A stretch of 64,000 bases of DNA, taken from the NCBI GenBank assembly GCA_945643635.1, contig CALZFC010000249.1, forward strand, positions 844,501 through 908,500, in the 5' to 3' direction. Position 1 is the first letter of the stretch. The number at the start of each line of letters is the position of its first letter. The notes under the pieces are model-generated. The model saw only the letters and a program-made list of their open reading frames with translations. It made no database searches and had not been told where the DNA came from. This document shows, one piece after another, positions 24,709-35,469 of this stretch. The position numbers and the translations under genes are program-made. The stretch is from Allodiplogaster sudhausi. Lineage: Eukaryota > Nematoda > Chromadorea > Rhabditida > Diplogasteridae.

Positions 24709-24994
24709 ATGGGCGCCTTCGTCGTCTTCCTCATTCTCGTAATCGTCGGTGGCGGAGTCGCCTACAAGGTTTTGTTTTCTCTCGGTCTCTTCTGTTCTCC
24801 ATCCCACTCATGTCTCATTGAAACGAAATCCTTGAGTGAGAGAGCACGTTCCAATGCTTAAAATCCAAAAATAAATTACACAATCTAGAAATATAAACGA
24901 TAACTTTCAGCTGGGCCTGGTTGACGAGTACCTGCCGAAGATCCAGGCGGCGCTGAATGGCCAGTCCACGGCGGCACCTGCAACGGCTAAGTAG
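24709..24994 (+). CDS. 47-residue small secreted or membrane peptide
   Basis: Two exons (24709-24768 and 24911-24994) encode MGAFVVFLILVIVGGGVAYK followed by LGLVDEYLPKIQAALNGQ and an Ala/Thr-rich end, with stop TAG at 24992-24994. Exon 1 alone is a hydrophobic segment, so the product is either a cleaved ~25-residue peptide or a tiny single-pass membrane protein with an amphipathic tail. A TATAAAAG box lies near 24617. Canonical GT/AG intron and a conserved inverted paralogue support it as a real gene. Family not recognised. Confidence 0.7.
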
Positions 24995-25429
24995 AGGAAA
25001 GGTGGGGTCCGCTTCTTCCAACTTCCCTTTCCTCTCCGCCAAACTCGGCCCAATCCTGATAAATATTCCCCTTCTATTCTTTTCTCTGAAAACAATTTGT
25101 TTAAAAAAATTGGCAAATAAAGACAGAATAATATTTTGTGAATTTATTTTATCAAATGATTGATGGTGTAAATCTAGAGACGTAATGAACCACATTTGCT
25201 GCCTTCGAATTCTTCAACGGGTATGAAATTGGAACATATTTTAATGTGAAATGCGAAATCGCTGATTTAATAACTTGCATTGTATTGTTAAATTCTAACT
25301 TTCCTTTCGGTGCATGCAACCAATGGAATTTACATATATGACGGTGCCAACTAAAAAAAGGTCGTTTTTGCGTTTTCGAGTGATTTGTGTCATTTGTGTA
25401 GAAAAGTACATGTACTAAACAACATATTT

Positions 25430-25745
25430 TTTTGAGCATCTTTATGCACGTACAATGGTGCGCAAATAATTTTGCGCGTAAATATACATGTCCTAATGTG
25501 CGCGGAAATCATTTTGGAAAATTACCTTGAAAGTACGCGTATAAATATGCATAGGAATCAGACTTAAAAATGGGCAGAAAAGTACGTGTACTAAAGTGCT
25601 CAAAACTCAGCAAGAAAAATGAGCACGAATATACGCGAACAAAAGTGTGCTGAAAATCTGGGCCAGAAAGTACGCGTACAAAACTTCACAAAAAAATTTA
25701 GCACAAAAATACATGTACAAAAGTGCTCAAAAATGAAATACGACT
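25430..25745. repeat. Degenerate tandem repeats rich in GTACGCGTA/GTACATGTA cores
   Basis: Loose repetition of a ~60-bp pattern containing AAAGTACGCGTAC or AAATACATGTAC followed by AAAAGTGCTCAAAA. It is non-coding. Confidence 0.5.
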
Positions 25746-26009
25746 AGCAGGAAAAACCTGTTAATTACAGGAGTAAATTAATGCTTATACGATTAAAAAA
25801 GACAATTAACTATCCTACTTATCTAGGAAAACAACAAAACCTTCACCTAATAACTTTAGAAATTAAAAATCACAATATCGGTCATTTTCAAACCCCCACA
25901 AACAAAATGCCAACGTCAAGTCCACCCTACGCTGGTAAGAATAAATAAACTAAAACATTAGAAACGAAATAGAACATAAAATAGCTTTAAAATATAATAT
26001 GGAGCAATG

Positions 26010-26156
26010 TAAGGATGTCGAAAAATGTTTTCGAAAAGGGCCATCTAAAACGCGCAACAAACGTGCGAGAAACTGAAACTGCGCACGAAACGTGCTTTGC
26101 ACGCAACGTTGCTAGCAGGCCGTTTTCGAAAACATTTTTCCGACATCCTTACTTCC
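26010..26156. mobile_element. Short hairpin MITE
   Basis: The end GTAAGGATGTCGAAAAATG is inverted at 26133-26153 as CATTTTTCCGACATCCTTAC, enclosing about 90 bp that itself contains repeated ACGTGC/GCACG motifs. The target duplication is not clear. Confidence 0.5.
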
Positions 26157-26269
26157 ATGCATAGTACTTTTCAAGTTATTTTTGTTTTTGTTTTCCTTTT
26201 CTAATGTTTTTATTTATACGTCTTTGCCATTATTGGGTGGGCCATTGTCATTTTGTTTGTTGGGGTGTT

Positions 26270-26425
26270 GAACATGGCCGATATTGTGATTTTTACTTTA
26301 TAAACTTATTAAGTGCCCCCTCGTTCTCCGTCCCATGTATAACATGTGTAACTGAAGAATAAAGCAATCCTTGTTTGCGCGGCTACCGCTACTCCCCAAT
26401 CGGACCGAAGTGCGAACACGCTTTT
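26270..26425 (+). repeat. Possible solo LTR fragment
   Basis: A TGTTGGGG start, AATAAAGCAATCC poly(A) region and TTTTACA end resemble an LTR. No target duplication was found. Confidence 0.25.
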
Positions 26426-26933
26426 ACAAATGTAAGATTATATTTCTTTAATTGTAATCGTTCATTATCATAAAAAGTTGAAAAGAAAATCTTCATCATA
26501 AATTCGATAATTCGGCTCATAATTCCTCGTAAGCTGAGATTTGAATAACAATATTTCAAACAGGCGATTTTTCACAATTTTTCGGAATGGCCGAAAAGAC
26601 ATCCATACTGACAACTTTTTAATTTTAAATGTTTGGGTGTTCGATATATTTCAATAGCAAAACAGGGAAACTATGTATTGTTTTCCTTAGTTTCCGGAGG
26701 TTCAGAAGGGATCCTTCCATCGTACTATCCGCCAGAATAAAACTGCCATGTATTTGTGTTTCGGCCTGGATAGCATTAATTTCAAGCCAGGTGCCTTCTT
26801 TTCTCTGTTTCCAGGGATCAGAAGGGATATTGACCCAAGACCAATAAGACCTTCTTTTCACGGTCGTCATTGACGACTTCGAGCTGTTAAAAACATTAAT
26901 TACATAATCCTAAATAACTATATTAAATTTCAG

Positions 26934-27056
26934 CTGTGCCTGGTGGACGAGTAATTCTAACACGTGCCACCTTTGTGACCGTAAATAAAGTTAAGTTAAG
27001 AGTACCTGCCGAATATCCAGGCGGCGCTGAACAGCCCCAAGCAGCGGCCCAGTAGA
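26934..27056 (+). pseudogene. Broken third copy of the small peptide exon 2
   Basis: After a good acceptor (TTTCAG), the exon resembles exon 2 of the 24709 gene: LCLVDE..., then YLPNIQAALNS. A 51-bp insertion splits it after CTGGTGGAC. The insert plus one repeat is bounded by GAGTA direct repeats (26949-26953 and 27000-27004). It contains AATAAAG and ends GTTAAGTTAA, like the 3' tail of a retroposon. No matching exon 1 was found upstream. Confidence 0.7.
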
Positions 27057-27059
27057 TTA

Positions 27060-28140
27060 GAGTTGAGGAGGAGCCCGCTCACTGACTTCCATTCCCTCCT
27101 TGATTTCCTCCTTACTCTTCCAGAAGGATATCCTAACATCTCAGCACCACTGTTAATTAAAATGCAATGACATATTTAGTTTAAATTTCTGATCTAATTT
27201 TAAAACTGTAAATTTCAAGACAGTGAGTGAACGTTAGTTGCAATATCTCGTGAATGGTCTTAAAATTGTCTGCGATATCCGTTTTAGGGAGGACGGCCAC
27301 CACCTTCTAATCTCAAAAAAAAATTACTATGTTCTTTTCACAGTGGGCAATTTTTTTTGGTACATACATACATAAATACATCGGCGCTAAGAGGAACGTG
27401 AACTTTTGGTTTTTCACACATATTTTCCTTCACAGTTTATGAAAGTTAATGAACTTTTCAGGGTTGCTTCTTTATACTGTCAGATATATAGAAATCGAAT
27501 ATTGGTTTCATTGATCGGCAACAGAGGGAGAAAAAAATCAATAACTCAAATCACCCGAGTTGCACATTTAGGCGTGCTGGACAAATGGGTTATTTCTTCG
27601 ATATTCGGGTGCCTTTTATTGGATATATGGTTCAGCAGTATTCTAGAACTTCTTTGCTATAACTTTTTGGTTTAATAGCTATTTTTTCACATGCGTATAC
27701 ATGCTGCCTGCCTTCAGGTTACTCCTCTAATTGCTCGTCTTCGAGTTCTTATTCTTACTTTTTATTTGGTAACAATTACATGGAAAAAATATGGTGATGG
27801 CTTTTTTCGTAGTTGGTTGAGAGCTGCGATTCTCGGGCATCATCGCAAGTTATTAGAGTTTATGGGAAATTTTTCTCACAGCCACTTGAACATATTAGAG
27901 TCTTATTATATTCACCGTAGCAGTCATTTCGTCATTGAGCCTCATCATTTAAATTAGCATTTAAAGAGGCCAAAAAGCGTTTCGCGCAAGATGAGGTCAA
28001 TGCCAGTATACCAATCTTGCAATTCAGTGCACAGTTCTTCGCCTCTGCCTACTTTTCATTTCTCGATCTCTTGCAATAGAATTTCACTGTGTTCTTCTCC
28101 AGTGCTTTGCGGTGGAAATGAAGTCATGAGTATTGCAGAG
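27060..28140. other. Intergenic, upstream region of the GFRP-like copy
   Basis: No gene is supported. The segment 27975-28040 (GATGAGGTCAATGCCAGT then ATTCAGTGCACAGTT) recurs upstream of the other two copies at 30490 and 31430, so it is the shared 5' flank. Confidence 0.5.
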
Positions 28141-28144
28141 AAAC

Positions 28145-29731
28145 ATGCCATACATCTTTGTATCTTCTTACTGCTTCGAGGCCGACGATCATTCGGACAA
28201 TAAGGTGTATGCTCAAGATATTGACAGCGATCTACTTTCCAAACTTCGGGTACTTTCATCAGCAAATAGCCTTACCTATATATTTGTTAATGCACGGATA
28301 TTATACATTCAAACTACTACACTTTTAATTTGTAGAGTATTTTAGGGCCATTCAGGCAACAAACGCTATACTCTTTTGCTTGCTCCTTTCTATCATAGCT
28401 TATTTTGTTTTTAGCTAATACGGAATAGATTATGATCCTTACTTGGGAATCACATTAGAAGTCTCGCTGTGCGCCATTTTCGATCTTCTCGACAAGCGAG
28501 GCTATCAGGTAGCGATTTTTTCGTTTTAAGTCATTAATCCTTATTAGCTTCTTCCGAAGAAATATTTAATGTAGCTTAGTTTTCTTAGTTCACTTGGCAG
28601 AAACACGCACGAATTAGAAAAACAATACGAAAAATTTATTGTTGTTTTAATTTTAGGTTGTTGGACAGACTTTGAAATCGGTGAAGGAGTATGGAGAGGA
28701 GATTCGCACGCTCTGGACGCTTTGGAAGCCGTGCCAGGTTCTGTTCTCGTGACATTAAACTTAAAGGATATTGAAGATTTCATAAATTTTATTAGTATTA
28801 TTATTATTACATAGCCCTATTGATTTAGAAGGAGGAAACACCAATCGAAAACAAAGAAGATGAGATGAAAGCTGGTGAGCCCAGGAACGATGAAAAGAAG
28901 AAAGATGACGAGAATAACGATCCGGAAAGCGCGATTGTCGGTTCGCCCAGTCAGACCGCTGAGATGGAGAACGCGGCGGCGATGAATACAGAAAGCAGCG
29001 AATCGCATACGGAAGTTACCGAGAACACTGTCGAAGATGTCAGTATGGCTGGCTTGCTCCAGCCGAGTCTCTCTCTTCCGCAGCCGCAGCCTCTCATGAC
29101 AACTCCCACTGCTGCTAATCTCTCGCTCTCCGCTGATATCACGCCTATCGAGCAGGAGATTCCTCGTCCTGATGATGCAGACCTCCAACTCCTCTACGAA
29201 CTATACGCCGAGAAGCGTCACACATTCTTGTACTATCAAGAGCGTCTTGTGAAGGAGATGCAAGCACGTCAACCGGGAGGGGGCAAGGCGAATGCGGGGA
29301 ATCTTGGAGAGGCCCCGATGGTGTCCCATATTCTGACCGTTGCCCCCTCTACTCCATCGTCAGCTGCTCCACTCAACGGAAGCACGACACAACCAACTGC
29401 CCCTGCCGTGTTCCCTCTCCAACCACAACAGTCAACAACGATGAATGGAATCGCAGTGTCTGCCGTCGACCAGGGAGCACCTCCGGTCTCTTCAGTTGTA
29501 GCGGCAACATCTTCTCATCCATACTCTTCCGCGTCCAAGGATCCATTCGCAAGATGTCTAATGGCAAAAAAGAATGCCATGGCAAGGCTACGTGCACGGT
29601 ATGCTATGCAACAACAGATGTCTCTACAGCAACAGCCTCACGTGACTGGACAACAAACGGCGCCGGCTACGATGCAATTCCAGAAGGGGACAGCCAGACA
29701 GTCCGGTGCCTACCAAGCAGCCCTGAACTGA
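28145..29731 (+). CDS. GFRP-like domain fused to Gln/Pro-rich tail (copy 1)
   Basis: Exons 28145-28249, about 28417-28508, 28657-28737 and 28829-29731. The N-terminus MPYIFVS, the spacing to DSDLLSKLR, the later IFDLLDKRGYQ and VVGQT match the order of landmarks in GTP cyclohydrolase I feedback regulatory protein (MPYxxIS..., VLDKLERRGF..., GVGQT), an 84-residue protein that controls tetrahydrobiopterin synthesis. Exon 4 adds about 300 residues of Glu/Lys-rich then Gln/Pro/Ala/Ser-rich sequence, probably disordered, with a helix-like block LLYELYAEKRHTFLYYQERL. Normal GFRP lacks such a tail. Odd: exon 1 ends in phase 0 and the visible acceptor before exon 2 leads to a stop in that phase, so exon 2 may be damaged or use another acceptor. 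The tail frame is open to its stop. The GFRP call is by eye. Confidence 0.55.
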
Positions 29732-30489
29732 TACTTTCCCAACTGCCAGAACTAATCGACCTTCTACTCCCTACACAACTACTCTAACAACCAATCTTCT
29801 CTGACCGGCCACCACAGTCAACCTGCTTGCTCCTCTGACCAGCTCGTCTTCTCTTTCGCTGCTCCAGCGCAAGATGTCGCTTCTGTTTCTGCAGACTCCT
29901 CTCGACCTTTTTCCCATATCTTGAATCCAATATCCATTTTTTCAGTTGCTCTTTTTTGCCCGTTTTGTTGTTCACTTTTTTTAAATGTTGTGTACACCTC
30001 TACATGCGCATCATCATGTGAACAAAATTATTTAACATAAGAAACCCTTCTTCTGCTTGAATTGTTTTCCTCAGTTTTTTGAATATGTTGAAAATAATAA
30101 ATCATAATAAAGAAATTTTCGGCGACGACGAACTCAAATCTATCGCTCCAGAATTAAAGATGGTTCCGTTATAATTTCATAATTTTGTTATTATAAAGTT
30201 CGATAGAGATCACTCGGTTAGTCTACCCTCACTCACCAAAAAAAGTATTCTGAAAATATAGTACCGCTCGCGTGACGCTTCGATCATTGACGATACAGAG
30301 CAGTAATTACCATTATCAACCGTGGAATGTTAGCAAAATTCTAATTAATGCAGACTGTCAAATAATATTGATAACTTTTAAACGTCTTGACATCCAGTTA
30401 TGGTATTTTGCTCACTATTAAATTAAAAATAGCAGTACCCACATCGCTTGAGAGAGTAATTAATGTCACAAAAAGTGTCGCGCTGGATG

Positions 30490-30933
30490 AGGTCAATGCC
30501 AGTGTTCTAAACATACTGTTCAGTGCACAGTTGCTCTCCGTAAAGGGATCCTATTGTGTCCCTTTCCATGACCACCGCTCCCTCTGCTCGCTCTTCCATG
30601 GTAGCTGCTCATTCAACGGCATCTCGACACAACTCACTGCCACGGTTGTGTCCATTCCCTAACCACGATTGCGAAGGAAGCGGAATGAAATCGCAGGTTC
30701 TACACCCATACATGGAGCTCATCGGACTCTCTTCAGTTGCAGTGAACGCAGCTTCTCATTCTTGCTATTCCGAATTCACGCTTCCATATGAAAGTCGTCA
30801 AATGATGCAGATGCCATTGCAGGAACTGGAGCAGATGATTATGCAAGGACAGCATATGCCTCTGCTTCGTCTGTTGTCTCTTCCTCTTCCGTGCTCTCTT
30901 CTTCCTTCTTCACTCCTCCTTCAATCAAAGTAG
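30490..30933 (+). pseudogene. Degenerate GFRP-like copy lacking the N-terminal domain
   Basis: The shared 5' flank (about 30490-30550) is joined almost directly to sequence matching the 3' tail exon (GTAGCTGCTCATTCAACGG, ACACAACTCACTGCCAC and GGAATGAAATCGCAG). The GFRP-like exons and the acidic part are missing, and an in-frame stop lies at 30660. It is a deletion derivative sitting between the two larger copies. Confidence 0.7.
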
Positions 30934-31583
30934 ACCCAGCAATGCTCTCCGTTGCAAAGCTCAGCATCAAATCCTTCACGATACAAAGATATGTATTATA
31001 GATGGGTCAGCTCGCTCTCTTCTCCTCCCTCTTTCATTTCCCCCTTCATTTACCTGAAGAATAAACAATCCCTAAAAGCTTCACAGCCGAAAATTAGCCC
31101 AATTAATTAATTATATTGTAACTATATCTTAATTAAAAAGGAGCTTAAAATCAAGTATAAATTTATGAACAGTTTTTCTGCAAGATTGTAAATTACAACG
31201 CTGTGAGTGAAAGAGAGATCTTGTGAATGATTATTTTCTGCATGCTGAAATTGTCACCCCTTATAATCTCTAGTTCTCATGCTCTTCGCACCGGGTTTCT
31301 GAGTACTGAAGGTTTAAAAAAATCCGCTTATGCAGATTTGCTCCTAATTATATTCAAAGTAGCAGTCAGGGCAGGCCATTATTACTTGAGTTAGCACTTA
31401 ATGACGGAAAGAAAGCATATCGGGCAGGATGAGGTCAGTGCCAATATTCTAAGCTTACTATTCAGTGCACAGTTTCTCACCTCTTCCTGTATTTCTTTTC
31501 TCGAGCTTTTGCAATATCATTTAACTGTATTCTTCTCTCGTGCTTTGCGATGGTAATAAATGTTTCAAGTGTTACAGAGAAAC

Positions 31584-33657
31584 ATGCCTTATATCTTCGT
31601 ATCTGCCGAACGCCTCGAAAAGCACTACTATCCTCAACCTAAAGTGTACGGCAAACACATTGATGACGATCTGCTAAGCAAGCTCAAGGTTTTTTATTCG
31701 TCAATTAACTGTTTCTTTATATTTGTAATTGCATATCTATGTATTATACAGTCTTACAACTAATATTTTAAGTGTTCTCGCATGCAACGAGGAAAATTTA
31801 ACTTTTTTTCATCGAACAGACGGTGCAACAGTATGCGTTATTCTTCGCTATCATAACTTTCTCTGTTTCAAGGTGAGTCTCGGGTGGACTCCTTCTCACG
31901 GAATGCACGGAATCGACGTTTGGGCCATCTCGGTGTGCGACATCTTCGATATTCTCGACAAAAGCGGCTATCAGGTAGCCATTTTTCGGTAAAAGTCCAT
32001 ACTCATTCTTAAAGGAGGATGATCATGGAACTATTGGCGTAAGTGCGAATGACGGTTTTTGCGTTTCGGTCTGGGTATTTAGTACTATTTTTCCTGCATA
32101 CCTTAGCTACAAACGATTCCCCATGGATTTCAATTGTTTTGTTTAGTCGTCCCAAAGAAACATTTAAATGTTCTATGTTCACTGCTCGTCGAGCTAAAAC
32201 GATTAGATCTCTGAGAACTATAATTTAAATATGATCCCTTTAGTAGCTCATTTGAGCGGTTAAATTTTACGATTTCCTCTTATTGGTATTAACTTGGCTT
32301 ATTTTGAAAAGTCGTGTAGTACTTATTAGCATGAACTTTGCATATCTTCGTTTTTATTTGCACAATAGTGCGAATAAAAGATATACTTCTATTCCCAATT
32401 TGAAATATCATGTACATAATTTTTCGGTTTTCGACTTCTTTTAATATAATTTTCTTTTCCAAGGTTGTTGGTCAAACAACGAAGCCGGAAAAGGAGGGTA
32501 CTAAATACTAGTATCATGTGACGCTCTGGACGCTTTGGAAGCCATGCCAGGTTCAGTCCAATGGATAATAAACATCATCAACAAAGATTAAAAGATAGCA
32601 TTACTTATTTATTATATTTATTGATACTATTAATTTAGAAGGACGATACCTCAATCGAAAAGAAAGAAGGCGAGGTGAAAGCGGATGAGCCCACAATCGA
32701 TGAAAAGAAGAAAGATGACGAGAAGAATGAGCCGGAAAGTCAGACTGTCGATTCGGCCAGTCAGACCGAGATCGAGAACGCTGCAGCGATGAATACAGAC
32801 AGCTGCGAATCCCAGACGGAAAATGCCGAGAGCAGTGTCGAAGATGTCACTGTGGCTGGTTCCCTCCAGCCGGATCACTCGCTTACGCAACCGCAGCCTC
32901 TCATTACCACTTCCACTGCTGCTGCTCTCTCTCAATCGGCTGATGCTATGGCTATCGAGCTAGAGATTCCCCGTCCTCATGGTGCAGATCTCCAACTCCT
33001 CTATGAACTATACGCCGAGAAGCGTCACGTATTCTTGTACTATCACAAGCGTCTTGCGAAGGAGATGCAAGCGCGTCAACCGCAAGGAGGCAAGACGAAT
33101 GCGGGGGGTCTTGGAGAGGCCCAAATGGGTTTCCTCTCTATGCCCCCTCCCCATCTGCTCCCTCTTCTATGGTAGCTGCTCCACTTAACGGCAGCGTGAC
33201 ACAACTCACTGCCACTGCCGTGTCATCTCTCCAACCACAGCAGTCGACGACGAGGAATGAAATCACGGGGTCTGCCCCCGTCCAGGGTGCTCCTACGGCC
33301 TCATCAGTTGCAGTGCCCTCAGCTTCTCATAAATACTCTTCCGAACCCAAGCGTCCATACGAAAATCGTCAAATGGCACAACTGTCTGCCGCCACAACAC
33401 CAGCCGCTTCCAAATAATATTCCCTTTCTGCCATGTCGTATCCCTATCATGGGCAGGCCACAGCGTGGAATGCAATCGCAGAGTCTGCGTCCGTCCAGGG
33501 CGCTCCTCTGGCCTCTTCAGCTGACGTGGCGGAGGCTTCTCATACCTACTATTCCGCTCCCAAGTATCAAATGACACAAGTGATTGACATGCCACCACCA
33601 CTTGCACAGTATGCTACGATCCATGAATCTCTTCGTGGTCATTGCAAGGATCCATGA
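31584..33657 (+). pseudogene. GFRP-like domain fused to Gln/Pro-rich tail (copy 2, decayed)
   Basis: Exons 31584-31688, 31873-31974, 32464-32550 and 32639-33657. The GFRP-like part is intact: MPYIFVSAERLEKHY, IDDDLLSKLK, VSLGWTPSHG, IFDILDKSGYQ, VVGQT, with clean in-phase splice sites. Exon 3 then has TAG at 32509-32511 where copy 1 reads on to TLWTLWKPCQ. Exon 4 repeats the copy 1 tail but loses frame near 33125-33170 and continues in another frame (PLNGSVTQLTATAVSSLQPQ). If translated only to the first stop it would be an ~84-residue protein, strikingly close to a plain GFRP, so a stand-alone product is possible. Confidence 0.6.
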
Positions 33658-33659
33658 AT

Positions 33660-33875
33660 CTCTTCGTGGTCATTGCAGGCGACATCTGAAGGAGAACGTG
33701 CGAGAATGACCTCTCATAATTATTGCTCCATTTGTCTACTTCAATTATTGATTGATTGATAGCTCTTTGTTCCTACGTCTTATAACCTCGGCGGAAGCCG
33801 ATACCATTCCCTTGCAAGATGAGCCAATACAAAAGTATCCTCCGACTTCATGCTAGCTGATGAACACGACTCACT
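33660..33875. other. Short tandem duplication and spacer
   Basis: A 29-bp direct duplication containing GATCCATGAATCTCTTCGTG lies at about 33620-33676 at the end of copy 2. No gene is seen in the rest. Confidence 0.5.
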
Positions 33876-33879
33876 GTTT

Positions 33880-34203
33880 CGGAGTACATGAGAGCAGATG
33901 CCGTACGATACAGTGTTCGTCTTGAGAATCCAAGCACCATTCTTTTGTATTACAATATTGATGCCTGCGCTTGTACAGTTCGCATCTTCAATGTGCAAAG
34001 GTAAGAAATTATGTTTAAAAAAAAAGTTGATTTATCGCGCGCTACCATATCGCGATTGTTGAGAGTAATCACTAAAAAAAAAGAATTAAAATATATTTGT
34101 AGGGCTGTCGCTTTGAAGAGCGCATACACTGAAAGCGCACTGAGATTGGAGTAGTCGAGGGGCGTTCCGTCGAGCCAGAAGAACGAGGAGGTGGTCATGT
34201 CAA
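33880..34203 (-). pseudogene. C-type lectin domain fragment
   Basis: Minus-strand exon 34203-34100 reads VFDMTTSSFFWLDGTPLDYSN, with the WxDGTPLDY carbohydrate-loop signature of nematode C-type lectins. Exon 34002-33885 reads DANCTSAGI, then GAWILKTNT and YGICSHV, matching the end of the domain with its cysteines. The upstream half of the domain and a signal peptide are not visible, and the first exon lacks an obvious donor, so this is a fragment or pseudogene. Such lectins are secreted, often in gut or immune roles. Confidence 0.6.
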
Positions 34204-34236
34204 ATACCTAATTCTTCACCAAAATGTTACTTCTAA

Positions 34237-35125
34237 TAAAAAAACCCCTACACCAGCATACGATATCCACCACCCGATTTCGCCGGATGGCTGCCCCGAG
34301 AGTCCTTATTACTTCAATGCTGACACCGTATGTGCTTGATTCACTTAAAACACTTATTCATCTTTTCGTTGTAAATAAACATGATAATAAACATTTATTC
34401 TACACTCTAAGTTATATAGAACTCTGTGAAACTCAGACTCTCGCACATGCTCTCTCTCTCTCTAACTCTCTCTCTCTCTCTCTCTCTCGCCATTTCTCCC
34501 TCTCTCGCTTTCCCTCTTCTATCACTCTAAATTCGCCCCTTTTCTTCAAACTCTCGCTCTATCTCTCTCGTCATCCATCTCTCTCATTCTCTCTCTCTCA
34601 TTCTCTCTCTCTCTCTCTCGATCTCTATCGCTCTCCATCTCGCTCTTTCGCTCCACAACTTTCTGTCCCTATGTCCCTCGCACTCCCGCCCTCTAGCTCT
34701 CCTCTCGATTCCCCTCTCGCTCTCGCTATCTCTTTCTCTCTCTCTCTCTTTCCAGGTCTACTCCCCCTCGTACCCTGGCTCCCCGAATGCCCACCACCTG
34801 TGACTACTTCCTTGCTGTTGAAAAAGGGAGCCATGTCATGGTGACCTTCGACGACATCAACCTCAACATGTGCTGCGACAAGATCGAGCTTTCCGAGGGC
34901 GCCTTTGGCGGCGCACTCATTGCAACGTTAGTTCTCGTCAATTTGTCAAAGATGTTTATAGAGAGACGAGAAAAAAGTTCTTTTATTTAAAAATTATGAA
35001 ATAATCCTTGAAAGATGCATAAATTCTGCAGTCTGACTGGAGAGCCACATAGCAGCCCGCGATTCTACACCTCTAAATCGAACATCATGCGTCTCTCGCT
35101 CACGTCAACCGACGGCGCGTTTTGA
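34237..35125 (+). pseudogene. CUB-domain fragment with frameshift
   Basis: Plus-strand exons: about 34240-34328 (SPDGCPESPYYFNADT), 34757-34927 and 35032-35125. Together they spell a CUB-like domain: VYSPSYPGSPN, CDYFLAVEKGSHVMVTF, CCDKIELSEGAFGGALIAT, LTGEPHSSPRFYTSKSNIM, ending in TGA. Between SPN and CDYF the frame shifts by one base inside a CCCACCACC run (34786-34798), so the domain is broken. Nematode clec genes often pair C-type lectin with CUB domains, but here the lectin fragment lies on the opposite strand just upstream. The intervening intron is a CT microsatellite. Confidence 0.65.
34440..34755. repeat. CT microsatellite within the CUB intron
   Basis: Long (TC)n tract; open frames across it are artefacts. 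Confidence 0.9.
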
Positions 35126-35469
35126 GAAGCGATAAGACACCGTCTTGTATGCATGCGAACGAATAAATTCCTAATGCCAGTTATTACAACTGGAATTGCA
35201 AGATACAACGATAACTTCTGCTTACAAAAAAAGGAGGATGCTGGACATGAGGAAGAAGAATAAGACATTAATCGACAAAGTACAGACCATGCTCATGGTT
35301 AGCTTAAGCGGGATGTATCGATGCACAATTTCCATATTCTGCAAACTTATCGTCGGCAAAGTGACGTCAGAACTTCGTAAAATTTGGCCTAAAAGTGTAT
35401 GCATTTGAAAGATATCTTGCTGAAATTTCTGCATTGTCTTCCCACAGAAAGTCACTATGCGTGAGTTGC

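Noticed and set aside
34440..34844. 206-codon Ser/Leu-rich frame and its minus-strand shadow
   Set aside because: Caused by a CT microsatellite within the CUB intron; only the end overlaps real CUB coding, in another frame for part of it.
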